Shown in pieces: positions 48,905 to 61,857 of a DNA stretch of 64,000 nucleotides. The position numbers were made by a program, and so were the translations under genes. A model generated the notes under the pieces. That model did not search any database. It was not told the DNA's origin and was given only the letters and a program-made list of their open reading frames with translations. The DNA lies in the NCBI GenBank assembly GCA_035048815.1, contig JAUCBN010000023.1, positions 6,579,501 through 6,643,500 of the forward strand. The letters run 5' to 3'. The DNA comes from Abelmoschus esculentus (taxonomy: Eukaryota > Streptophyta > Magnoliopsida > Malvales > Malvaceae). How positions within the stretch are numbered: position 1 is the first letter of the stretch; each line of letters opens with the position of its first letter.

Positions 48905-50121
48905 TGTTGAGTTGATCGATCTATGGAATGACTAAGAGGGGATGAATTGGCAATTAAAAATTTTGGTGGAAGATTTTTCGGTAAAAATGAAAAATTAAAG
49001 AACATAAGATTTATAGTGGTTCAAGCTTTGGAACAAGCTCTACATCCACTACCTTAGCTCCCACTAAGGATTTTGAAACCAATTCAGTAAAGAATTCAAT
49101 CTTTTTCTCAGTTCAAGGGATAACCGTTACAATTCGAATTAATTTTTCTACCCTAAGAATTGATTCAACCTCACAAGAATAAAATTGAAGAAAGATGGAC
49201 AAATAAATTTCTCTCGCAAGATTGATAAGCCCTAAATACAATTAAACTCTCCCTAAAATCAATTACAGAGGATCAAAGTGAAATTATAAGAGTTGAGAGC
49301 AAAAAGTATGCAATAAGTGCTTGAGAGTTGGATTTGATTGCTTAGATGTTGCTTGAGGTTCAATAGTCCTTAATGTTGTTGAAAATGCTTCATTTTATAC
49401 ATTCTCATTGATTTCTAACCGTTGTGGTTGTTGGGAATATAAATAAGGCCGTTGGGACTTCATCTTCCAATCATAAATACACTCTGTAGCAGGCGGTATC
49501 AAAACATGGTGAACCTGTTTCGTAATAGACCAAAATAGAAAGAGTCGTTCTGCATTTAATAGAGGGGTATCGATACATGCTTCGGTACCTTTTTGAAACT
49601 GTAAGGTTGGGTATCGAGCCATGTTTCGGAATAGGTTAACCACCATTCAAAGTCTTAACTGCCACCAACGGTCGACTCATTTAATGTTAAAATAGCCGTT
49701 GGGGATTAAGGGGTGTATCGATATCGATACCTGGAGTCACAATTTTAAATATTTTAAAATTGATTAAAATACACGAAATGGTTTCGATACCTGGTTCGAA
49801 ACAGGTGTTGACAGTGATGAAAAGGTATCGAATCATGTTTCGATACTTGTTCTTAAAACCCAGGTCGGTATCGATACCTATTCTTAGGATATCGATACCC
49901 TCGTGCAAAAACACTTAGAAAATTTATTTCAAAGTTCTTGGTTTGACTTGAAGATAAAATTTTGACTTAAAGATTTAAAATTTTATTGCAAAATAGTCCT
50001 TATACTTAATTGTTATATCAAAATCAATTTTAGTTTTACATCTACAATTCGAGGATTTTCTTCTAAACACATGTGATCTGAACTTGGATATAGAATCGAA
50101 TGTTAAGAGTATTTACTAACA
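48905..50121 (-). repeat. 5' LTR of the copia remnant
   Basis: On the minus strand it starts TGTTAGTAAATAC (from 50121) and ends CTCAACA at 48905, immediately before the primer-binding-site-like sequence. It contains a cluster of GTATCGATAC-type palindromes at 49560-49900. The far end is inferred from the TG...CA pattern and from where LINE homology begins. Confidence 0.6.
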
Positions 50122-53100
50122 AAGCTCGCCAATGGAACAAAGAAGTCTTTGGCCACATTGGTAAGAAGAAAAAAGAATTACTCATCAGGAGTATTGACCG
50201 AGCACTACATGTTACTCACTTTGATTTCCTTATCTGGTTGGACCATGATTTACGAGCAGAATTAGAGGAGGTTTTATGATATGAGGAGAGACTTTGGCTT
50301 CAAAAATCACGAGTTTGTTGAACGAGTCTTGGTGATCATAATAACTCATATTATCATAGATGTACGATGCAAAGAAGAAAAACTAATGTTATTACGGTTC
50401 TAAAAGATTCAAATGGTTTTTGGTGTTCTGATCATCAATAACTAAAGAGCATGGCCATAAGTTTCTACCAAAATTTGTTCTTCACTTGTGGAAGTCTTGA
50501 TTTTGACTCTGCGATTAGGGGTCATTTTTGCCAATGTATCGAAGTTATGAAGAACGCGTTCTTAAAACAAGTTACTAATGAGGAAGTTCGTAATGTAGTA
50601 TTTGATATGAGACCGTTAAAAGGTTCTGGGTATAGATACTTTATATGATGTGTTTTACCAGAGAAATAGGGAGATAATGGGAGATTTAGTGTGCAATATG
50701 ATTAGAGATACTTTTGAGGGGTAACCTATTTCTCCATCTTTGAACCGTACATTACTTGTGCTCTTGCCAAAAATCAATTCGCTTGAGAATATGACCTAAT
50801 TTTGCCCCATTAGCTTGTGTCCGATGTTGTATAAAATCATCACGAAAACTTTTATTAATTGCTTGAAGGATTACATATTTGATTAGGTATCAATGAACCA
50901 AACAAGTTTCGTGCACGTGTTTTCTATTACAGATAACATAATAATAGCACAAGAATTGATTCATTCTATGTGCAGTAAGAAAATCAAAGTTGATTTTATG
51001 GCACTTAAAATTTATCTTGAAAAGGTTTATGATATGCTTGAGTGAACTTTTATTAATGATACGCTGAAAGATATTAGTTTACCATATGAATTTCAGCTTT
51101 AATTATGATATGTGTATCCTCGATATCTATACAAGTACTCTAGAACGGGTATGCATCTGATTCATTTTTCCCTTCACATGGTATTCAATAGGGGATCCCT
51201 TTTCTCTATATTTATTTGTGTTTTGCATGAAAAGGAGGGCACAATCGATTCACCTTGTTGTACAAGATGGTTCTTGGAATCCTGTAAGGCTTGCCAAAAA
51301 TGGTCTAACAATTTCTCACTTATTTTTTGCTGATGACATGTTTCTATTTATCGAGGCCTAGGAGACTCAGGTTAATGTGATTGAGGAAAATCTTGTACAA
51401 GTGTTTTATCGCTTCTGGGCCAAAGGTTAGTGTGAAAAAGACCTATGTTTTCTTGTCTATAAATGTTATGGAGCCATTAAGGTTGAGCATCAGTTTTAGG
51501 TTTGGCTTTCGAGAAGTTAATGATTTGGGAAGATATCTAGGGTACCTCTTTTACATTCTAGAGTGACCAGTGTTGTGTATCAATATATTATTCAATGTGT
51601 TCGAGATAAATTGAATGGTTGGTCGAAAAATAGTCTCTTATTCACGGGATGTGTGGTACTTGCTAAATCTATTTTATCTTTTATTTTGTACTATTCTATG
51701 ATGTTCATACTTTTATTAAAAGGTGTGTATCTTAAAGTTGAAAAAAAAATCAAAATTTCATTTGGGGTCATAATAATAAATCGTGGAGTGCACCTTGTGA
51801 ATTAGGAGAGAGTTTGTTCTCTAATTCAAAATTGAGGTTTGAGTTTTAAGCGGTTGGAAAAACAGAATGAGACTTTTTTTATGAAAGTTACTCTTCATCT
51901 TGTAACTCATCCGGATCAGTTATGGGTACAAGTGTTAAGGACAAAATACAAATGGAATGATTTTCTTCTAAAGAGAATTAATTGAGCACATTGTTCCCAT
52001 ATTTGTAGGGGGTGTTAGTTTAGTTTAGTATTCTATACGGGATAGTCTTATTTGGAATTACGGAGATGAAACATTTGTGGATTTTTGGCGAGATGCTTGG
52101 TTAGGTGATGTCAGTCCGTTGATACATTATGTTATAAATCTGAGAGTTATTGCAATACTCCCTATGGTTACGATGAGTAATATGGTTGATCATTTGGGAT
52201 GTTGAAATTAGCAAGATTGTGTCGCATACCTTCCTGATTCTATCCTTCACCGGTTAGCTGTATGTTTGACACCTCGTCAATTTTCTTTATCTGATTATGT
52301 TGGATGGAAATAAACTGTATCACGTATTACACGATCAATTTATGGAAGATTAATGCGCAAATTAAGGGTATTTCAAAGATACATTCTTTTCTTTGGCTTG
52401 TTGCTAATGGATGTGTTCTTACTAAGCTTGAACGTGTTCGACGACATATGAAGGATAGTACTCCTTGTGGGATTTATGGAAATACAATGGAATCTATCAG
52501 TCATTTTGTGCATCATTATTCTCCGGCTACTACATTGTGTGTTGCTACGGTTAGTGCAAACAAACTTCCTGAATTTCTCTCTATGAAGTTTCATGAATGG
52601 ATTAAAATGAATTTGGCGCATCCAACCTATTTTGGTTCGAATGTGCCTTGTTGGAAATTGTTTTTGGCTCGATGTTGTTGGTCTTATGGAAATATCAAAA
52701 TCTGTGTGTTTTTTATACAAGTAAACGTGAAGGTTTTAGTGTGTTGAATGAATGTCATCGAGCTTATGAACTATGTATTTTTGAAAAATCGATCATGAGG
52801 CGTCAGAGAGAGATTGCACGATCAGTTGAAGGGTTTAATGAGCATTGACAACCTCCTTCAACTGAGTGGTTAAGATCAACACAAATGATTCTAGGATGGC
52901 CTCTACTGATTTTGCTACCTGTGGTGGGGTGATAAGAAATAGTGATGAGGAGTGGTTATTTGGGTTTACGAAGTGTGTGGGTATTTGTTCGATTATTGAA
53001 GCTAAACTTTGGGGGTTATTGAAGGTATTAGTCTAGCTTGGGCGAAAGGCCTACGAAAGGTTATACTTGAAATTAACTGTACGGATGTGGTTCTTATCTT

Positions 53101-53530
53101 GCACAAACAAAATGCAGGAGGTGGTTTGGCATCGTTGATTAGGGAGGTTTGTACATTACTAGATCAATCTTGGGAGATCAAAATTTGTCAAATCTGTTGG
53201 ACAACGAATAAGGTTGTTGATGGTTTAGCCAAAATGACTCAATCTCGTAATGTTCCTTCTTTTGGAGAGCTAAACTTCTTATCTTTTATTTTCATATTTC
53301 CACCGGCTACAGTGTTGGTTTTGGTTCATGATGACTTGTTACCCAACGTGGGTATGAATATTTAATATTTACTTAAGTATTTCTTTTACCGCTTTGTAAG
53401 TACTATCAAATTGTTCTTTTTCCTTTATTTAAGTTTAGTAGAGTTTTTTAATGAGGCACTTGATAATATGATTCACTCTCAATTTTATAAAAAAATAACT
53501 TTACCGAATATGTTTTCCATAAAAAAAAAA
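50122..53530 (+). mobile_element. 5'-truncated, decayed L1-type LINE (RT, zf-RVT, RNase H)
   Basis: Translations in all three plus frames give pieces of one plant L1 ORF2 in order: ARQWNKEVFGHIGKKKK (50125), VTNEEVRNVVFDMRPLKG (50570), LPKINSLENM and FCPISLCPMLYKIITK (50760-50850), the RT active-site motif FFADDM at 51323-51340, the region after RT (LGRYLGY, about 51520), a zf-RVT-like stretch (HSFLWLVANG, 52380-52540) and an RNase H-like domain (GGVIRNSDEEWLFG, VILEINCTDVVLIL, TTNKVVDGLAK, 52925-53240). Many stops and frameshifts separate them, so it is dead. ORF1 and the endonuclease are missing. The 3' end has A-rich runs at 53485-53530. Its left end abuts the copia LTR. Confidence 0.85.
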
Positions 53531-54495
53531 CAGATAAGCTACTTTCTTAGGTGATGGATGACAAAAATTTAATCGAATAATTGATTTTTTTTATTAATAA
53601 CTTTAATTTATTAATTATCATAAAAAATATTATAATTTTAATATATAAATAAAATTAGTCCGCTAAAAAAATCATATAACGGTGTAAAAAAAATCCTTCT
53701 ATAAAAGTTAATATATCAAAACCGTGATCACTAAAAATAACCAAAACTCCGCAGATAAATTCATTGATATATTAATGCGGTGACATAAAAAATGAAAAAA
53801 AAAATATTTGTATAGGTGACATAAATTATTTTTAATAATTAATAAATTATCTTTATGTTAACCTCTTAATTTTTCTTGATATATACAGTAACATAAAAAA
53901 TATAAAAAATGTTATATATGAATAAATATATCTTATATAATTAGAGAAAATCGTTTAAATAAGAATCAAGTTATACTATAACGTATAAATAATTATAATT
54001 GTACTTGTACAGGAACTTGAAAACTCAACTCGAACTCATCTCAAATCTTATAAACTCTACTCAAATAGAAAAATTCAATTAAAGTTTGAATTATAAAATA
54101 TGTTGCATTAACTCGAATAACTTAAATTTTTTGACTCGATTTTCGATTCGATTCAATGACATTCTTTTTTAAAACTATCATACTAGAACTATATCGACAA
54201 TAAACGATAACATCGAAACAAACGGAGTTTATGGCATACAAAATATGAAAAATAAACAACACAAAAATTAAAATTTAAACGGAAAACCAGGGACAAAAAA
54301 AATCACAATCACTAAAAATAAAAGATTACAATTAATTTACCTCTTTAACTATCTATTTATTGTTGTCTTGTCTCTAAACCTTAACATTGAAATCAATTTA
54401 TAAAAACTTACATAAAAATAATTTTATTCGACATAAATTTCGTACTTTTAATTAATATAAAGTAAAAGAAATCTAATAAAATAAAATATATTTAA
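53531..54495. other. AT-rich intergenic DNA with a degenerate MITE copy
   Basis: Apart from the MITE fragment at 53890-54165, nothing is recognised. Confidence 0.5.
53890..54165. repeat. Degenerate hAT-like MITE copy
   Basis: Words CTTGAAAACTCAACTCGAAC, TTGAATTATAAAATATG, AACTCGAATAAC and GACTCGATTTTCGATTCGAT follow the order in the MITE at 40847-41335. One end is missing and no target duplication is visible. Confidence 0.6.
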
Positions 54496-54499
54496 CATA

Positions 54500-54750
54500 A
54501 ATTTCATACTTCTAACATAAACAAATGTACCCATGATTCCTTCATTTTTCTTCCTCTGATAATGTCTGGGACTAGGAGGTGGGTGAAGACTTCTGTCTTG
54601 TCATTCATTGTCCACTCCATTTCTAGCTTTTGTCGACATCCATTGTGGTCCAACTGCAGTGGTCTCGATGCTAAAGACTCAGAACTTGGGGTCAATTGTC
54701 ATACTGAAGGGTCCTGCTGGGAACACTTAGTAACAGCTCAATAACAGGTT
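54500..54750. other. Base-balanced island of unknown nature
   Basis: About 250 bases with balanced composition and short open frames on both strands (plus 54562-54744, minus 54695-54504) stand out from AT-rich DNA. Neither translation matches a family I know. It could be a relic exon of a lost gene or part of a non-coding transcript. Confidence 0.3.
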
Positions 54751-54949
54751 TATATTGTTTTCACATTTTTTTTAAATATTTGTGTTTGATACTTATACGA
54801 ATATAAGATTATAAGAGTTTAATCTTTCGAATATATACAGAACTTGAAAATAATTAAACATATACACTAGATACATAACATCATTAGACATTTGCATCCG
54901 AGCTCGAGTAACATAATAATGCAATGACTAGAATTTAGCATGCGACAGA

Positions 54950-55505
54950 GATATGAGTGTTTATCGAGCGAGTCAATCGTGAGATGGACAATGTTTAACT
55001 CGTGCTCGTTAAAATATTTTGTTGCTCAACTCGATCTATTGTTCATTAAGCTCATTAAGATTGACTTGTTACTCGTTAAGCTCACTAAAAAACTTATCTT
55101 ATTTTAACTAAAAATAAAATTTAATAATAGTATATGAGGCTTAATATTAACATAAATTAACAAATTTAACCAAAAAATTATTAAAAGAGTGTATAAAATA
55201 CTTTCAAAGTCTAAATTCCATACTAACAATCCACAAATATAAAAAAATAGTAGGTTAAAATATAATTATTATTTAAATTTATTTTTTGAATGAAATGATT
55301 TTAAAGAAATTACTAAAACTATATTTAAAAAAGTTAACGAGTTGTCCGCGAACTTATGGAGTCGAGTTAGATTTTTCTCGATTTAACTCATTCAGGTCTC
55401 GAGTCGAGTTCGAACTCGAGTCGTGTCAACTCAAATTTAACGCTTTCAAATTTTGATTGAATCGAATTCGATCAGCTCCTGAACTACTCAACTCGTTAAG
55501 TATCT
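54950..55505 (+). repeat. Dispersed repeat B, copy 2
   Basis: Same word order and orientation as 10480-11070: CTCGTGCTCGTTAAAATATT, AGGCTTAATATTAACATAAA, TTTTTTGAATGAAATGATTT, CGAGTCGAGTTCGAAC, ACTCGTTAAGTAT. Confidence 0.65.
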
Positions 55506-55941
55506 AGACAAAAAGTCCCGAGATCAATGATGGACAGTAGAGGATGTGATGACACTCTGCAATAACACCAATTATGCTACTATTTTGAGGGCATGTTGCC
55601 CTTGAGAACCATGTGAAATTATGCTCCAAATGTTCCTCAATTTCTGAAACATGCCATGGAAATTTTGCTTTTGCACTTCAAACAACAGTTATGTACAGAA
55701 AATACACAAATATTTCTTTCTGTATAACACTCATTTTACAGCTACTTGTGTTTATCAGAAATAAGAACAGAATACAAGAAGCCAATGAACTTTAAGCCAG
55801 AAACACTTTCAGGAGATAAAAGTATATTTTGACTCTACCATCTCAATTATAACATATAACTTATAGTCACAAATGAGAGCACCAGCTCACATATTGCTAT
55901 GGTGGAGGTTTTAAGTGTCCCTTTCTATGGAAGAACACTCT

Positions 55942-57435
55942 TTATTCTTTGGTCCTCTTTGTCAGAGTCCTTATCCAGCCCTTCCCCTTGCTTCCCATGT
56001 GGCACACATTGCCCTTGATGGACCTCTTCCCCTTGATGAGCTGGAACAAGTGACCAATCCGCTTTCGCCACTTAACCGGGGCACGCGGTTGCGCGTGCTC
56101 TATCATGCTCTTATTGGTCATCTTTGGTTCCTTGGTGTGCTCCTTTGTCAAGGTGGGGTTCCATGGCTTGCTGCCATGCTCAATTGAGACCTTAGAATTA
56201 ACTTCTACATTTTCCCATGAAGCAACACCATTCTCCTCAAACTTGATTGAGATAAAGGAGTCTGCCAAAAAAGTAAAAATTTGGAGCTTGAAGAAAGGGT
56301 TCGAATGGAAGATTATTGTAGATAAAAGCTAATGAAAAGTAAATTTGGTAGACTTGTAAGTTCGACACATACTCATATCCGACACACCACAGTCCAAGTA
56401 TCATGGTGGTATAAAGTATATGTAATCTAGTACATACTAAAATCTAGTTACCTACATCAATGGTGAGTGCAAAGTACAAAAGCTAAAGCAATCTCCAACA
56501 TATATCCTCACAAATGAAGATTATCGATAGTAAAAATGGAATTGTGGTGGTTTATGGCGGTTCGTTTCCTCGACTACCCGTCCGAACCGGAAGGGCACAA
56601 TCTCATTTTTACCCTCTACAAAAATTAACAGGAAACCATATTTACCTAAAGTTGATAAGCTGATGACATGATTATCAAAAATTGACATGAAAGGGGTCCC
56701 TCAAAGGATTCAGATTTAGAAGAATTTGTATGATCTTTGATGTCTTTATTGTTTTTGTTATTACTAGGGAGTTGAATGATTAGCATAATTCCAAGAAATA
56801 AATGGTAAATACTGATTTGATTTGATTACATCTGGAATAATACAGGATAGGTCTCAAAGGCTTCTGTTTGCATTACCTACCAAATTTTCTGTAGAATTCT
56901 GAGATACAAAAGCCAATTCACATAAATCTGAAGAATTGAAATGATCTAGAAAATCATATCATAGTATTTTCCAAACACATTCTTGCCAAACAAACACATT
57001 GAGACATACATGCATGCAGGTGATGCACATCTCTTTCATGTCTGGAAATCAAAGTAATACAGCAAAGGGAGAGAGAAAATAGTGTTTCTGCATGAAGAAT
57101 CAAAGAAAAGGGGAAGAAATCAAAAGGGAAATAATAAGAATACTACCTTCTTGACTGGTGCTGCTGATTGAACTTGAAAATCCAAAATCATCAGAATTTT
57201 CGGTTTTTCCATGGTTGAACTCGAGACGATTGAGCAATGAGCCTAAAGCAAAGATCTTTGGTATTTTCTTCAGTGGAAAAGTGTGAATAAATCCATGGCT
57301 GCCTCCGGTTGACGATGAAGAGTAGCGTTTGCCTTTCTTTGTAGCCAGTAGAAGCAGCCTTTCATTTAAGCAGAATTGGCAAACGCCGATGAGTTTCTGT
57401 TTAGGATGGAAATAGCAGTTGGAGTTGTGTTCCAT
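55942..57435 (-). CDS. Uncharacterised plant protein with N-terminal Cys/His motif
   Basis: Two exons, 57435-57147 and 56261-55942, join in phase (GT-AG, intron about 885 bases) to 202 aa. The N-terminus MEHNSNCYFHPKQKLIGVC is followed by QFCLNERL: Cys7, His10, Cys19 and Cys22 form a possible small zinc site resembling the N-terminus of OCTOPUS/DUF740 proteins, but the rest does not follow that family. The middle is Ser-rich, with SSSSTGGSHGF and SSSISSTSQEG. The C-terminal 60 residues are very basic (VKWRKRIGHLFQLIKGKR, GWIRTLTKRTKE). No signal peptide or membrane segment is seen. I recall similar two-exon proteins of unknown function in dicots. Clean splice sites and a conserved-looking basic tail support a real gene. 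Its 3' flank down to about 55560 may be UTR. Confidence 0.7.
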
Positions 57436-57586
57436 GAAAATATGGCGTCGTCTGTAGTGAGTAACGTAAAGAAGAGAGAGGAATCTTAACTCTCTTAAAA
57501 GACCAATTGGCTACCTTATATTGCGGAGAATGCATGATTTGGATTAGTGTAATCGGGTCGGGTTAACTTTATTTTTAATATTCAGG

Positions 57587-58275
57587 TACGAGGGTGAATA
57601 AAATTTAACTCGATTTAAAAAATTTAAAATTTTTAAGTTGGTTTGTTTTTATTTGGTTTATAATATTATAGATTCGACTTGACTAAAAAAATTTAAAAAA
57701 AATTCAAGTTATAAAATAAAAATCGAATAACTCAAAAATTTTAATAAGTATAGGGTCCAAATACAAATTTAACCCTATAATTTTATTTTTAATTTTTTTC
57801 TTATAATTTTTTTATAATTTGGTTACTTTTCAGATTTTTTTATTTTATTTAATATAACTTTTATTTATATTTTTTTATTTTATGTTATTTATTTTTTATT
57901 TTTAAATTTTAAATTTAATTTATCGTATTTATTTTATTATTATTATTTTGTTTAATCTTGACTTTATCTAGATAAGGAGGTTTTTAATAAAGCCTGTAAT
58001 TTAATGAAATATCATTCATACCTAAGGTATTTGATAATAATAATAATAATAATAATTTAAAATCTTATTCACACATGTAAGAACTAATATGAAGAAATAT
58101 GTACGTGGATATAAAGAGAAAGTCATTTAAATTACAATTAAAATTTATATATAAACTCGAAAAATTGAATCGACTCAAATTTATTAAAATCGACTCGACT
58201 TGAAAAAATTTCAAAAAATTTAAGTTGTAAAATATGATGACTCAACTCGAATAACTCAACTCGCTCAAACGCTTA
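57587..58275. repeat. Degenerate hAT-like MITE copy with internal insertion
   Basis: The left part (GAGGGTGAATAAAATTTAAC, AAGTTATAAAATAAAAATCG) and the right part (AATCGACTCGACTTG, ACTCGAATAACTCAACTCG, TTACCCTAA) match the ends of the TCGAG-rich MITE family, but a stretch of about 330 AT-rich bases (57755-58085) separates them. No duplication found. Confidence 0.5.
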
Positions 58276-59014
58276 CCCTAATTGAGTATTAGTGTTCAAT
58301 CTATTATTATATTTTTGTTTTTTTATACATTTAATAATATTTTAATAAAATGATATTTAATATTTTGTTTATGTTATGTTTTAATACTTTAAACCTTTGA
58401 AATTAACAAAAATAATAATATAATCATAATTTAAATTCACAGACGATAAATGATGTATGAATTGATCGATACGCAAAAGTACATTCTATTTCTTCGTTTA
58501 TATATTTTTATTTTTATTAATTTTATTTTTTTAAAATATAATTTTAAAAAATTTAAAGATAATATACCTTTTATTAATAAAAATTAATAAATAAATCTTA
58601 AATAAATTATAAAATAAAAAATAATTTAGGTACCTAATTAAAAAAATATATATAGTTGCCAAAATCAAAGGAAACGTATATTCATCGAATGTCTGCGATC
58701 ATCCCATTTTCTAGGAACTTTCTCGTAAAGAGTTTAACCCCCATTTCAAAATCAGAAACAAAGTTTCCATGGCGATACAATGAACCGTTTAAACTTCAAT
58801 CCTTTCATTTTATAGTGAGAAAAATAGAGGTAATCACATTTTCTTTTAGCTTCTCTTTTTAACTCTCTTGCTCTCTCTCTATTTATATTAACTTTTACCT
58901 ATCATATTCAATGATCAAAACACGAAATTTTGACTTGAGTTTTTTTTGTTCTTCTTTGATTTTTGATTCTGGGTTTTGAATTTGGTGATCTGGGTTTTTG
59001 TTGTTGTGTGTGTT

Positions 59015-61600
59015 AGAATCTTTGCTTGCAATTCTCCAATGGTGGGGTTTCAATGTCACTGTTATAAACTTATAATCATTAACAAATGGATCTTACAGGT
59101 TTGTTTCCGACTTTATTTATTGATTTTGAAACTTGGGTTGAACTTATTTTTCATATATTGTGAACTGATTATTTGATTATTGCAGAGTTATTGTTTCGTT
59201 TTGTTATGAATATTTATTTTTTGATGCTTTCTAGTTTCTACTTTTATGCTTCCATTCAATTTCAGTGAAAATTTTGCCAAGTTCAATAATTCATTAAAAT
59301 AATGCATATTATGAAAGTTTTAAATCTAAATAGGCTGCCAGATTTAACTGGTATGATGTAAATAATGAATGTGAAATCAACAGTCCATAATTATGTATAT
59401 TTTAATTGTTTATGATCTTAAATGATGCATCTTAATAGAAAAATAAGGCTACAGTTTTCATTTTTTTTTCTAGGCATATAAGTAGAAGATATAGGAATAT
59501 ATGTATGTATGATTCCTCATCTGTGGTAGTATAATGTTTAGTTTCTTTATGTGGTACATGTTGATCAGATATGGGGCAAAGAGTAGGGATGGCCAGGGAT
59601 TCAAATAACAGTCCTGTAGTGGCCAGGGATGGCCAGGTATTGTCCGAAATCGTTATAGAAGAAAATAAAAGTCCGTAATGATCCCAATAGTATTCGTTAT
59701 GTATGCAACCGTGATAAAATACCACAACCAAAAATGTGATTGCAGCCACAATTTAAATCTCTGGGGATGGCTGCTTATCATGCCGTGGGATTAAACAACA
59801 TATCGGCATTATAATGTTTATTTTTTTATGTGGAACATGTTGATGAGATAGGGGAAAAAGAATAGGGATGTCTATCTAGCATGTAGTGGGGATTAAACAA
59901 TGAACCTTCAATTTGTTGCTTGATATTTACATTTTGGTTCAGTTGGTTGATTTCGACATTTTAATAGGTGTAAGGATTTATGTGACATTTTTTTCATCAC
60001 AGAAATTGGATTTCAAATTTCCTCTTGCTGTTTCATGCATTCACTTCATATGCTCATCGATTGGAGCATATCTGGTAATCAAAGTGCTAAAGCTCAAACC
60101 TCTGATAGCAGTTGATCCTGAAAATCACTGGAAACGGATATTTCCCATGTCATTTGTGTTCTGTATTAACATAGTGTTGGGAAATGTCAGCTTACTGTTA
60201 CGGACTTAATCTTTCTTGCTGGCGGAGTGTGACATTACGCTACATCCTGGTTTGTTTCATGAAGACTATAAAATCATTCGCTCCTGCAACCACCAGTGAG
60301 ATATTGAACTTAAAATATTAATCATCGGGTCTGTGCCCCTAATCTTGATATAACTCGTGACTGCATGTCAACATCATATTTCATCTTTGTACATTTTAAC
60401 AGTCTTCTTGCAGTGGCTTGTTTGGAAAAGAACTTTTACAGTCTAATTCGGGCCTCTTTGGTTCCCAATGTTGGAGGAATTCTGCTCACATCTATTACAG
60501 AGCTTAATTTTAATACATTCAGGTTTTGTGCTGCCTTATTTGAATGTTTAGCACTTTAGCTACTTCTACAAAGACTATGCTTGCAGAATCTCTACTGCAT
60601 GGATACAAGTTTGACAGGTACTGATGTTATCCTTGTGATTGTTTTTTTTTTTTCCTTTGGATCATCTTGATATTTTGGAAAAAGGTTGCTAATTAGAAAA
60701 GTAGGTTGATGTGAAGCACAGACTCAGTGTGTAGAGCCATGGGATATCTTACGTTTTTAACTAAAAATTTAGCTGATTCTGCATTTGAATACAATGCTCT
60801 ATTAAAATCCTGCAAACTGTTTTTTGGTCATATACTTCCGGAGAAGTTTTTGCTCGAAAATAACATGCGTTTTCCGATTTTCATTTTTGCCTTTCCTTGT
60901 AGCATAAACACTGTTTACTACATGACACCGTTTGCAACCATGATCTTGGGATTACCGGCGCTGTTACATGAAGGTAATGGGGTCGTGGATTGGTTTCATA
61001 TCCACCCTGCTCCGTGGGCAGCTCGGGTCATTATTTTCAGCTCGGGTGTGCTGGTTTTGTCTTAACTTCTCCAATTTTTAGTGATTCACTCAACAACTGC
61101 TGTCACATTTAATGTTGCTGGAAATCTCAAGGTGAGTTTTGCAGATTAGATAATGGATCCTTCTCGTGTTCTGATTCAGTTAAACTTTGCGAGATTCTTC
61201 AGTGATTGTTGCATACAATGTTCGGTATCTGGAAAATCTTGTTACGTTACGAATTATATAAGTTGCAGACTTCCGGTGCATAAAATTTCTCAAAAAGATT
61301 TCTGGTTTATCACTTTGAAAAAAAGCATTCACCATTCTTATGTTTTTCATATCACAGGTAGCAGTTGCTGTGTTGATTTCATGGCTGATATTCCGAAAAC
61401 CCGATGTCGGGTCTAAATGCTGTTGGATGTGGTATTACGCTTCTGGGATGTACATTTTTTGGATACGTCCGGCATATGATCTCTCAACAGCCTCCCTGAA
61501 CTCCTGGAACACCCCGGACACCAAGGAACAAGATGGAACTACTCCCCGGACGTCTGAGTATGTGATGGCATGGGCTTCTTGCAGAGGATGATTAGTCTCG
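59015..61600 (+). pseudogene. UDP-galactose transporter 1 (GONST5-family) pseudogene
   Basis: The family are Golgi triose-phosphate-translocator-like nucleotide-sugar carriers with ten membrane helices, about 340 aa. Pieces in order: SLLAILQWWGFNVTVI at about 59028, frame lost before NKWILQ; exon from 60003 KLDFKFPLAVSCIHFICS to GNVSL, where a stop (60207) follows; RYILVCFMKTIKSFAPATT near 60240; LQWLVWKR and, in another frame, RASLVPNVGGILLTSITEL near 60415-60510; TSTKTMLAESLLHGYKFD near 60563, again shifted; INTVYYMTPFATMILGLPAL from 60904 with stop at 61065; STTAVTFNVAGNLK near 61090; VAVAVLISWLIFRKP from about 61360, then a frameshift before the GCGIT- and TPRTPR-like tail. At least five separate frame breaks. 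Identification rests on recalled similarity to Arabidopsis At1g77610. Confidence 0.85.
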
Positions 61601-61857
61601 TATGAGAATTCATCTCAAAGAAACTGGAAATTGTTTATTTACAGAGTGATCCTAATTAAGTCAATTTTTCGAAACAGATCGATTCGAATTACGAAATATT
61701 TTTATTGATTAGAAATAAAATCTCAATTACATGTCAACTAAAGACTAGATAAATTTTTTAATAGTGATTAGAAATTAAAATGACCGATTCGAATTACAAT
61801 ATATATTTAATTTAACTTGTGGTAAAATTGTTGAGTCCGGTTGATGCTAAAATAGAG

